A stretch of DNA of 47,051 nucleotides from Candidatus Omnitrophota bacterium (lineage in GTDB: Bacteria > Omnitrophota > Gorgyraeia > B26-G9): NCBI GenBank assembly GCA_016213925.1, contig JACQZH010000035.1, positions 1 through 47,051 of the forward strand, written 5' to 3'. Made by a program: the position numbers and the translations under genes. Positions 26,057-33,258 of the stretch are shown here, in pieces (position 1 is the stretch's first letter; the number at the start of each line of letters is the position of its first letter). The notes under the pieces were generated by a model. The model was not told where the DNA came from, did no database searches, and worked only from the letters and a program-made list of their open reading frames with translations.

Positions 26057-26091
26057 GCCTGGCAATAAAAATTTATTTTAAAGGTTTAATT

Positions 26092-26529
26092 ATGATAATA
26101 AAAATTAAAAAAAGAAGTAAAGAAAGCGTTTTTTTTATGTTTTATTTTTTCTTTATTTTTTTTCTTTCAACGACCGCGTTTGCCGCGACTTATTACGTTG
26201 ACAGCAATGCAGCTAATGATAGCGGGATTGGTTCCTCTTTAAATCCTAAAAAATATATTTACTCCGGCATTCTGCTTATGAGCAGCGGAGACACTTTGAT
26301 TATCAAAGACGGTACTTATACAAGCAATAATGACCGGATCAGGGGAGTGCCTAGCGGTACTTCAGGTAATTACACGACTATAAAGGCTGAAAATGATTTT
26401 GGAGTTATTTTAGAAGGCTTAAGAGCAGGCGACGGTTTGGCAAGTGAAGAGGCGATTGTTAATTTGTATAATAAAAGCTGGGTAACGATAGAAGGCTTAA
26501 TATACTTTATCGGCAATCGAAATGTATAA
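26092..26529 (+). CDS. Gene A, 5' piece: signal peptide and start of a beta-helix protein (broken)
   Basis: The first 145 residues have a basic start, a hydrophobic run and a signal-peptidase site (TTAFA before ATYYVDSNAAND), then the beginning of a right-handed parallel beta-helix (pectate-lyase-like). The paralogue at 28719 is about 85% identical at first and continues smoothly. Here, 57 bases of the paralogue's sequence just before the SDHCRLRK block are replaced by 28 unrelated bases, a net loss of 29 nt. This shifts the frame and ends the protein at IYFIGNRNV. The piece would be secreted but cannot fold as the full protein. An assembly error is possible but would have to create replaced bases, not just an indel. 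Confidence 0.8.
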   Translation: MIIKIKKRSKESVFFMFYFFFIFFLSTTAFAATYYVDSNAANDSGIGSSLNPKKYIYSGILLMSSGDTLIIKDGTYTSNNDRIRGVPSGTSGNYTTIKAENDFGVILEGLRAGDGLASEEAIVNLYNKSWVTIEGLIYFIGNRNV

Positions 26530-28468
26530 TAGCGACCATTGCCGTTTGAGAAAAATAGGTATTAAAAACGGAGTGCACCCGGAAGCGGAGTATGGAGGCG
26601 CAATCAGTGCCAGCGGTAATGAATATTGTTTATTCGAAGATATTTTTATTTGCGGTATGATGCGCTATGGGATAAACGTAGGCGGAGGCAGCAGTAACTG
26701 TGATAATATATTGAGAAGAGTAGTAGCAAGGTGGGAGTACTGCACTACAGCACAGCCCCGGGCGGCAATAACTGTTTACGGCGGAAGCCAGGGAACTCCT
26801 CCTTGTGAAAATATTTTACTTCAAAATTGCATAGTTATAGATGGCAATAGCGCTAGCGGATCAACATTTACCGGAGGATTCAGTGTCCCTCATGAAACTT
26901 CTAATGTGCATAGATACGGATGTATAAGTTTAAATAATGGCGGTTATGGATTCCATTCGTCGGAGGATGAGTTATCTCATGATAACACAAATACGCATTG
27001 CGTTGTTTGGGATAGCGGCAATGGAATGTGGTGGAGGCATTTGGCAAGCGGGACATCGGGCGCGTATAATTGCACTTTTGAAGATACCGGGCCGGCAGGC
27101 TCATCGGATGCCGGGCGTGGAAGTATTTATGAATGTGAGGCAAAGGATAATGTTTTTATTAATTGTAATGCAGCAAATATGACGGCATCAGGTAATGTTA
27201 CGAGTAACAGGGGTGATTTTACTTATATTATAAGATCTCCGATAGCAGGAAAGGGAGCGACAATTGAGAAAAAAATGGGAGTAACAGGAACTTTATATGG
27301 AGAAAACGGATATAATTTACTGCAGGATGGTACTAATGAACAGGCTGATGAAAACTTGTGGCCCTGGCCTTATGAAGATAAGATAAAAGAATTATTTACC
27401 GAAGTGAATGCCCCGCCTTCAGGCTATGGGTTGTCTCCTTTAGATAATGATACGACTCGAGGTTTTTGCGCAGGGGGAGATTTTTTCGAGTATTCAGACG
27501 GCGTTCCGGTACGCAATACCTTAACCCGGTATATCTGGGAATATTATTCAGGAAATCCAATGCCGGTTTTGTACGATGCGCCAACCGGATTAGGGGCAGT
27601 GGCAGCAGAAACGGAAATCAGTTTGAGCTGGACAGAAATATATAAAATGGAAAGCGGATTCCGCATAGAAAGAAAGACGGATATAGGCGGAACTTATGAG
27701 CAAATAGCGGATGTCGGCGCGGATGTAATTTCATATAATGATACTGGATTAGCTATGGAAACCACTTATTATTATAGAATTAAGGCTTATAATTCCATGT
27801 TTGAGTCGGATTACTCGAATGAGACTCATGCGAAAACCGGATATATCCTGAATCCTCCCACAAGCTTTCGGTTATCAGATGATTCGAGCATGCTTTGCTG
27901 GTATTATAATCCCAGTGATGTTCCGGGATATGATGCTGCGGGCTTTAAAATAGAGCGCGTAGAGGGAAGCATTTTAAGTCCAGAAATTACAGAGATAAAA
28001 TTAGCGGATCCGGCGAAGTTATATTATGAAGATACTGGCTGCGTAAGCGGCATAAACTATTATTACAGGATAAGGGCATATAATGATAAGGCTGATTCGA
28101 TATTTTCCGATTGGGTTGGGCCGGTAACTATTTTATCAATAGGCGATGCCGAAGAACCTGCGCCGGATTCTCCTGCTCCTCCTGTGTCTTCTCCTGCGGC
28201 GAGCAGCAGTAACTCCGGCGGAGGCGGTGGCGGAGGATGTTTTATCGCGACTGCTGCATATGGGACACCTATGGCAGAGCAAGTAAAGATATTTAAAAAA
28301 ATAAGGGATGAGTATTTGCTAAATAGTAAAAGCGGAAGAGCTTTTATAGGTTTATATTACGGCTGCAGCGTTCCTATTGCGGATTACATATCCAAAAGAA
28401 ATTGGCTAAGAAAAATAGTTTGTATTCTTCTTGAGCCGATTATTTTTACAGCCGGTCAAATAGATTAA
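26522..28468 (+). CDS. Gene A, 3' piece: beta-helix, two FN3 domains and CFI-box tail
   Basis: This 648-residue frame carries the rest of gene A and has no signal peptide, so it is unlikely to be exported as it stands. It starts NSDHCRLRKIGIKNG inside the beta-helix, which runs to about residue 330. Two fibronectin type III-like domains follow (LSWTEIYKMESGFRIERKTD; FKIERVEGS...YYYRIRAYND). A proline/serine linker leads to the CFI-box sorting tail: seven glycines, then CFIATAAYGTPMAEQVKIF and the hydrophobic end (VPIADYISKRNWLRKIVCIL). Tails of this kind are C-terminal in many Omnitrophota-type secreted proteins and are thought to be sorting signals. No ribosome binding site is evident. Confidence 0.8.
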   Translation: MYNSDHCRLRKIGIKNGVHPEAEYGGAISASGNEYCLFEDIFICGMMRYGINVGGGSSNCDNILRRVVARWEYCTTAQPRAAITVYGGSQGTPPCENILLQNCIVIDGNSASGSTFTGGFSVPHETSNVHRYGCISLNNGGYGFHSSEDELSHDNTNTHCVVWDSGNGMWWRHLASGTSGAYNCTFEDTGPAGSSDAGRGSIYECEAKDNVFINCNAANMTASGNVTSNRGDFTYIIRSPIAGKGATIEKKMGVTGTLYGENGYNLLQDGTNEQADENLWPWPYEDKIKELFTEVNAPPSGYGLSPLDNDTTRGFCAGGDFFEYSDGVPVRNTLTRYIWEYYSGNPMPVLYDAPTGLGAVAAETEISLSWTEIYKMESGFRIERKTDIGGTYEQIADVGADVISYNDTGLAMETTYYYRIKAYNSMFESDYSNETHAKTGYILNPPTSFRLSDDSSMLCWYYNPSDVPGYDAAGFKIERVEGSILSPEITEIKLADPAKLYYEDTGCVSGINYYYRIRAYNDKADSIFSDWVGPVTILSIGDAEEPAPDSPAPPVSSPAASSSNSGGGGGGGCFIATAAYGTPMAEQVKIFKKIRDEYLLNSKSGRAFIGLYYGCSVPIADYISKRNWLRKIVCILLEPIIFTAGQID

Positions 28469-28484
28469 TAATATTAAGAATATT

Positions 28485-28519
28485 AAGAAATAAATTTCTT
28501 CTAAAGAAAAATTTTTCTT
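28485..28519. terminator. Two adjacent AT palindromes after gene A
   Basis: AAGAAAT-AA-ATTTCTT (28485-28500) is followed 3 nt later by the perfect 16-nt palindrome AAGAAAAATTTTTCTT (28504-28519). They lie 17 nt after the gene A stop. They may act as a weak terminator or a protein-binding site; the low GC argues against strong intrinsic termination. Confidence 0.4.
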
Positions 28520-28623
28520 GAAAGCCAGCAAAATAATCTCCTTTTATTTTAAAAAAAACAGAAAATCCCTTGTTTTCCCTGAAAGGGAATTGGGATAATA
28601 GTTTTATTAAATCTGTTTATAGC

Positions 28624-28640
28624 TTGGCATATGGATTGCT
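28624..28640 (+). promoter_or_regulatory. Sigma-54 promoter for gene B
   Basis: TTGGCATATGGATTGCT fits the -24/-12 consensus (TGGCAY-N5-TTGCW) with the GG and GC doublets 12 nt apart. A start of transcription near 28652 would give a 67-nt leader before the gene at 28719. Confidence 0.75.
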
Positions 28641-28718
28641 ATAAAGTAAATGTATACGCCGAAGTTTAGGGGCTTATTGGTAGGGCTATTGTATAGATTA
28701 ACTAATAAAGGATAGAAA

Positions 28719-31136
28719 ATGAAGATAAAAATCAAAAAAAGAAGTAAGAAAAGCGTTTTTTTTATGTTTTATTTTTTCTTTGTTTTTTTTCTTTCAACAA
28801 CCGCGTTTGCCGCGACTTATTACGTTGACAGCAGCGCGGCTAATGACAGCGGTAATGGTTCTTCTGCTAATCCAAAAAAATATATTTATTCCGGTATCCT
28901 GCTTATGAGCAGCGGAGATACGTTGATTATTAAAGACGGCATTTATTCAAACAATAATGATAGAATAAGGGGAATGCCAAACGGTACTTCGGGTAATTAC
29001 ACGACGATTAAGGCAGAGAATGATTTTGGAGTTATATTGCAAGGTTTATCAGTAGGAACCGGGTTAGCCAGTGAACAGGCAGCGGTGAATTTATACAACA
29101 AGAGCTGGGTAACGATAGAAGGCTTAATAATAAAAGATTGCCAGGGCTCAGGTATTTATACGCTTTCAGCTATACAGGTAACAGACAGCGATCATTGCCG
29201 GTTAAGAAAACTTGGGATTAAAAACGGAGTGCACTCCGGCGCCGAGTATGGAGGTGCGATAAGTACCAGTGGAACAAGTTACAGTTTATTTGAGGATATA
29301 TTTATTTGCGGAATGATGCGTTATGGTATAAACGTGGGCGGAGGAAGCGGAAATGAATATAATATACTTAGAAGAGTAGTCGCAAGATGGGATTACTGTA
29401 CAACCGCGCAGCCGAGAGCGGCAATAACTGTTTACGGTGGAGGCCTGGGCACTACGACCTGTAATGAAATTTTATTGCAGAACTGCATAGTCTTAGACGG
29501 TAATAACGGCGGCGGATCTACATTTACCGGAGGCTTCAGTGTGCCTCATGAGACGGCTAATGTCCATAGATACGGATGTATTAGTTTAAATAACAGGGGA
29601 TATGGATTTCACTCATCTGAAGATGGGTTGAGCCATGATAACACAAATACGCATTGTGTTGTTTGGGACTCTGACAGCGGAATGTGGTGGAGGCATTTAG
29701 CAAGCGGAACGTCAGGCGCTTATAATTGTACTTTTGAAGGTACAGGACCTGCCGGTTCGTCGGATGCCGGGCGCGGAAGTGTTTATCAATGCGAAGCAGT
29801 GGATAATATTTTCATAAACTGCAGCGCGACGAATATGACAGTATCAGGCAATGTAACAAGAAACAGCAGCGATTTTTCCTATGTTGTAAGATCTCCTGCG
29901 ACTGGCAAGGGGGCGACAATTGAGAAAAAAATGGGAGTTACCGGCACTCTATATGGGGAAGCAGGATATAATACCCTTACAAATGATAATATTTGGCCGT
30001 GGCCTTATGAAGATAAGATAAAAGAATTATTCAGTGAAAGTAACCCCCCGCCGGTAAATGTTTCACCGCAAACTAATGATACAGCCAGAGGTTTTTGCGC
30101 CAGCGGGCAGACATTGACAAAATATATTTGGGAATATTTGGGCAATGCTATACCTGCAGAGATATATGGAACGCCGCCGGATACTACATCTCCGTCAGCA
30201 GTAAGTAATTTAAGCGTAACCTCAACGACATCAAGTTCAGCGGCACTAAGCTGGAGCGCGACAGGAGATGATGCAGGAAGCGGAACAGCGGCAAGTTATG
30301 ATATTAGATACTCAACCGCTGCAATCAATGATTCTAACTGGGCAAGTGCGACACAGGTAAGCGGAGAGCCATCACCTGCAGTGTCTGGGACAACGCAGAC
30401 AATGACAGTCAGCGGATTAAGTGCTGCTACTACATATTATTTTGCGATGAAGGTATCAGATGAAGTGCCGAATACATCGGCATTATCTAATGTAATTAGC
30501 GGAGCTACATCAACACCTCCTGATACTACAGCGCCAACAGCGATAAGTAACTTGAACGTAACTTCAACTACAGTAAGCAGTGCTACTTTAAGTTGGACAT
30601 CAACCGGAGATGATGCGGGCACAGGAACAGCAGCTAGCTATGATATAAGATATTCTACATCTACTATAAATGCAAGTAACTGGGCAAGTGCAACACAAGT
30701 AAGCGGAGAGCCATCACCTGCAGTGGCCGGGACAACGCAGACAATGACAGTCAGCGGATTAAGTGCTGCTACTGCATATTATTTTGCGATGAAAGTCTCC
30801 GATGAAGTTCCGAATACATCGGCGTTATCTAATGTTATTGGCGGAGTAACAGCAACGCCAGCACCTTCTGATACCACTGCTCCGTATACAACCGGACATG
30901 CTCCGGCAAAGTTTGCTGTGAATATTGATCCATCAACTAATATTGTAGTTCATGTAAAAGATGACGGGGCAGGAGTAGATATTAATACTATAATTATGAA
31001 AGTTAATGGAGTTGTTGTCAGCCCAATTATAACTGGAACTCCGGCTGATTACACGCTTACTTATGATCCGTCGCTTGATTTTACAACAGGACAGGTTGTT
31101 AATGTTACTGTTGATGCGCGGGATTTGGCGCCGTAA
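28719..31136 (+). CDS. Gene B: secreted beta-helix / FN3 protein ending in a truncated Ig-like domain
   Basis: This 805-residue exported protein is the intact paralogue of gene A. A signal peptide (1-31, cut before ATYYVDSSAAN) leads to a right-handed parallel beta-helix (about 32-455). Two FN3-like repeats of 114 residues follow (about 485-705; SYDIRYST and TYYFAMKVSDEVPN mark each). The last 90 residues (DTTAPYTTGHAPAKFAVNI through DFTTGQVVNVTVDARDLAP) match an SbsA/Big_5-type Ig domain, but the protein stops at DLAP, before the final YSFT strand of that fold. Unlike A and D it has no CFI-box or other anchor. A ribosome binding site (AAAGGA) and a sigma-54 promoter precede it. It may be tethered through the strand at the N-terminus of the next protein (see findings). 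Confidence 0.88.
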   Translation: MKIKIKKRSKKSVFFMFYFFFVFFLSTTAFAATYYVDSSAANDSGNGSSANPKKYIYSGILLMSSGDTLIIKDGIYSNNNDRIRGMPNGTSGNYTTIKAENDFGVILQGLSVGTGLASEQAAVNLYNKSWVTIEGLIIKDCQGSGIYTLSAIQVTDSDHCRLRKLGIKNGVHSGAEYGGAISTSGTSYSLFEDIFICGMMRYGINVGGGSGNEYNILRRVVARWDYCTTAQPRAAITVYGGGLGTTTCNEILLQNCIVLDGNNGGGSTFTGGFSVPHETANVHRYGCISLNNRGYGFHSSEDGLSHDNTNTHCVVWDSDSGMWWRHLASGTSGAYNCTFEGTGPAGSSDAGRGSVYQCEAVDNIFINCSATNMTVSGNVTRNSSDFSYVVRSPATGKGATIEKKMGVTGTLYGEAGYNTLTNDNIWPWPYEDKIKELFSESNPPPVNVSPQTNDTARGFCASGQTLTKYIWEYLGNAIPAEIYGTPPDTTSPSAVSNLSVTSTTSSSAALSWSATGDDAGSGTAASYDIRYSTAAINDSNWASATQVSGEPSPAVSGTTQTMTVSGLSAATTYYFAMKVSDEVPNTSALSNVISGATSTPPDTTAPTAISNLNVTSTTVSSATLSWTSTGDDAGTGTAASYDIRYSTSTINASNWASATQVSGEPSPAVAGTTQTMTVSGLSAATAYYFAMKVSDEVPNTSALSNVIGGVTATPAPSDTTAPYTTGHAPAKFAVNIDPSTNIVVHVKDDGAGVDINTIIMKVNGVVVSPIITGTPADYTLTYDPSLDFTTGQVVNVTVDARDLAP

Positions 31137-31137
31137 A

Positions 31138-31254
31138 ACCGAGTCCCGAAGACCGAGGGATGAAGGATGGAATATGTCACAGGTCACAAGATAATGTGAA
31201 TATATTTTGGATTGTTTTTAACTGGTGACTTTGTGACGTGGTGTCTTGGTGACG
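31138..31254 (+). repeat. Heptamer and octamer arrays 3' of gene B
   Basis: Nine heptamers lie in register from 31138 to 31200 (ACCGAGT, CCCGAAG, ACCGAGG ... CAGGTCA, ATGTGAA), beginning 1 nt after the stop. At 31223-31254 are four octamers (TGGTGACT, TTGTGACG, TGGTGTCT, TGGTGACG). The stretch 31255-31459 holds only AT-rich sequence with a GAAAATATTTTC palindrome and no gene. Confidence 0.75.
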
Positions 31255-31459
31255 TTTATCAGATTGTAACCTCAAGTAACATTTTCAAAATTCTCTCCTT
31301 AATAATAACTAATTAAAGAAAAAGATTTATGTTTTAGAAAATATTTTCTTGATTTTTAAAATTGAATAGACCCGCCTTTTAAAATATAAAAAACTCAAAA
31401 CATAACTAATGATTATAAAGCCGGTTGCATTATTACAAATAAAGACGCTAATTTTAGAA

Positions 31460-31476
31460 TTGGTATGAGTATTGCT
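31460..31476 (+). promoter_or_regulatory. Sigma-54 promoter for gene C
   Basis: TTGGTATGAGTATTGCT has the -24 GG and -12 GC doublets 12 nt apart and matches TGGYAY-N5-TTGCT with one deviation. The predicted start near 31488 lies at the beginning of the heptamer array, so the leader would consist mostly of repeats. Confidence 0.6.
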
Positions 31477-31482
31477 TGTATA

Positions 31483-31601
31483 TAGCGTATAGCGTATAGC
31501 GTTTAGCGAATAGCGATTAGTATTAAACTAAAAGTCAAAAACCAAAAGCTAAAAATTAAGAACATAAACCATTGGCTATTAGCCATTATCTATTGGCTAA
31601 T
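31483..31601 (+). repeat. Seventeen-unit heptanucleotide array in the leader of gene C
   Basis: Seventeen 7-nt units run without a register break. They drift from TAGCGTA/TAGCGAA types through AAACTAA/AAGTCAA/AAGCTAA types to GGCTATT/AGCCATT types. This is the longest clean example in the window. Confidence 0.9.
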
Positions 31602-31620
31602 AAAAGGAAGGGTGATTGGG

Positions 31621-32688
31621 ATGAAAATCAGGAAAATTAGTTTACTGTTGGCTGTGATTATTTTAATCGGTGAAGTTTTTATCGTAAGTAAAGCGTTTTG
31701 CGCGAATACCATGGCAACGGATAGCTATTCTTTTACCATTGTTCCCGATACTACAGCGCCTTCGGCAGTAACCAATTTAAGTATTACTCAAGCATTACAA
31801 AACTCCATTACCGTAGCATGGACTGCTACTGGTGATGACGGGTCAACCGGAACAGCATCAAGTTATGATATCAGATATTCGACTGCAAGTATAAATGCGA
31901 GTAATTGGGCAAGTGCGGCACAAGTAAGCGGGGAACCAACTCCTCAATTAGCAGGCACAACACAATCCATGACAGTTAGCAGCCTTTCTGCTGAACTGGC
32001 ATATTATTTTGCGATTAAGGCATCGGATGAAGCCGCTAATATATCTAGCTTATCAAATGTGGTGACAACAACTACTCCTGATCAAACAGCACCTGCTTCA
32101 GTTAGTAATTTAGCGATAAGTTCAAAAACTTATGATTCGGTGGTTTTGAGCTGGAGTGCTCCAGGAGATGATGGTTCCAGCGGAACAGCCTCTAACTATG
32201 ATATCAGGTATTCGACTGCAAGTATAAATGCGAGTAACTGGGCAAGTGGAACACAGGTAAGCGGAGAGCCTGTGCCGCAAGTGGCGGGGACTGTGCAAAC
32301 CACGACAGTCAGCGGTTTGACTGCGTCAACGACATATTTTTTTGCGATAAAAACAACTGATAATGCAGCAAATATATCCGATATATCTAATGTGCCAACT
32401 GGAACAACTAATGCAGTTCCGGATACAACGCCGCCTTATACTACAGGCCATATTCCGGTAAAGGATGCTTCGGGTATATCAACAGACACTAATATTATTG
32501 TGCATGTAAAAGACGATGGTGCGGGTGTTAATGTGAGTTCAATAGTCATGACTGTAAATGGACAAGTGGTTTCTCCGGCAATAACCGGCACTGCGGCAGA
32601 TTATCTTTTGAGTTATAACCCGGCCAATGATTTTCAGGCAGGACAGCAGATTTTTGTGACAATTCAGGCAAGTGATCTAGCGCCATAG
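31621..32688 (+). CDS. Gene C: secreted FN3 protein with N-terminal strand and truncated Ig-like domain
   Basis: This exported protein of 355 residues has a signal peptide of about 27 residues (LLLAVIILIGEVFIVSKAFC). The mature start is ANTMATDSYSFTIV, followed by two FN3-like domains of about 111 residues (SYDIRYSTASINASNWAS appears in both) and a C-terminal Ig-like domain from DTTPPYTTGHIPVKDASG. That domain stops at VTIQASDLAP, the same fold position where gene B stops. The start strand looks like the missing last strand of such a domain. No anchor is present. ATG at 31621 follows AGGAAGGG at 8 nt; an upstream GTG at 31612 is inside that site. A sigma-54 promoter lies 160 bp upstream. Confidence 0.85.
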   Translation: MKIRKISLLLAVIILIGEVFIVSKAFCANTMATDSYSFTIVPDTTAPSAVTNLSITQALQNSITVAWTATGDDGSTGTASSYDIRYSTASINASNWASAAQVSGEPTPQLAGTTQSMTVSSLSAELAYYFAIKASDEAANISSLSNVVTTTTPDQTAPASVSNLAISSKTYDSVVLSWSAPGDDGSSGTASNYDIRYSTASINASNWASGTQVSGEPVPQVAGTVQTTTVSGLTASTTYFFAIKTTDNAANISDISNVPTGTTNAVPDTTPPYTTGHIPVKDASGISTDTNIIVHVKDDGAGVNVSSIVMTVNGQVVSPAITGTAADYLLSYNPANDFQAGQQIFVTIQASDLAP

Positions 32689-32706
32689 CGCCGAAGGCGC
32701 TGACTT

Positions 32707-32783
32707 ATAGCTGATGGTTCATGGATAATGGGGTATTGACCATAGACTATCGACCATAGACTATCGACCATTAGATATAGGCG
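32707..32783 (+). repeat. Eleven-unit heptanucleotide array 3' of gene C
   Basis: Eleven units lie in strict register (ATAGCTG, ATGGTTC, ATTGACC, ATAGACT, ATCGACC and others). Just before it, AGCGCC-GAA-GGCGCT forms a small GC hairpin that overlaps the gene C stop codon. From 32784 to 33005 no gene is seen; there is an AT-rich hairpin of TTGGAAA and TTTCCAA near 32880. Confidence 0.9.
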
Positions 32784-33005
32784 AGCTTAAGCTTCTTGAA
32801 ACCTGAAATACCTTTCATAAAAACTGTGTTAATCAGGCTTTTTCTATGCTAATTTGGTTCCCGAAATAGTTTTCTGCTTTGGAAATATTTTTCCAAGCAA
32901 ATATTTATAAAAATACTTTCCACTAATACCGTGTTTTTCTCCAGCTGCAAGGTGTTTATTTTGAAAGAGTTATGGGTAGCATTTTTTGTGAGAAAAAGTA
33001 AAAAG

Positions 33006-33022
33006 TTGGCATGGGTAGTGCT
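33006..33022 (+). promoter_or_regulatory. Sigma-54 promoter for gene D
   Basis: TTGGCATGGGTAGTGCT has correct -24/-12 spacing; the -12 element is GTGC instead of TTGC. It shares TTGGCATG-N4-GTGCTTA-x-ATTAA with the element at 38521. Transcription from about 33033 would include the riboswitch-like leader. Confidence 0.65.
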
Positions 33023-33073
33023 TATATTAACAAGGAAGTAAAAATCGCACTTTGAAAAGTTTCAAGAATCTCG

Positions 33074-33257
33074 AAAAAGGCAAACCATCCGAAAGGATGG
33101 GACGGGTGTTAACCTTCCTGCTGAAGTCCGGCGGGAGCAAAGCTACAAGCCTAAAGTAGCGGATAGCGAATAGCGGTTAGCGAATAGAGAAAAAAGATAG
33201 AAACTCTAAACGCTGAACTCTAAACGCGAAACGCTAAAAAGGCGGTTGGGTTGCCGA
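33074..33257 (+). promoter_or_regulatory. c-di-GMP-I (GEMM) riboswitch-like leader with insertions
   Basis: The 5' half matches the GEMM-I core: GGCAAACC (33079-33086), the hairpin CCATCC-GAAA-GGATGG with its GNRA tetraloop (33085-33100), GACG, then CAAAGCTACAAGCCTAAAG (33138-33156). A GGTTGGGTTGCCGAA block (33243-33257) resembles the usual 3' end and touches the start codon of gene D. Two segments break the match: a 33-nt insert between GACG and CAAAGC (33105-33137), and the heptamer array (33157-33240) where the P3 loop should be. The aptamer may be damaged, or it may tolerate the expansions. Regulation of a surface protein by c-di-GMP would fit the family. Confidence 0.6.
33157..33240 (+). 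repeat. Heptanucleotide array inside the riboswitch-like leader
   Basis: Twelve units lie in register, first TAGCGGA/TAGCGAA/TAGCGGT, then CTAAACG/CTGAACT/CGAAACG. The second set is the reverse-complement type of the first. Confidence 0.88.
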
Positions 33258-33258
33258 A

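Noticed and set aside
31137-31180. Read-through of the gene B stop to recover the missing Ig strand
   Set aside because: The sequence after the stop is a repeat array and encodes nothing like the DSYSFT strand in any frame.
32687-32701. GC hairpin over the gene C stop as a terminator
   Set aside because: There is no T-run, and the hairpin is followed directly by a heptamer array.
31483-33240. Heptamer arrays as CRISPR
   Set aside because: Units are 7 nt, contiguous and degenerate, with no spacers and no cas genes.
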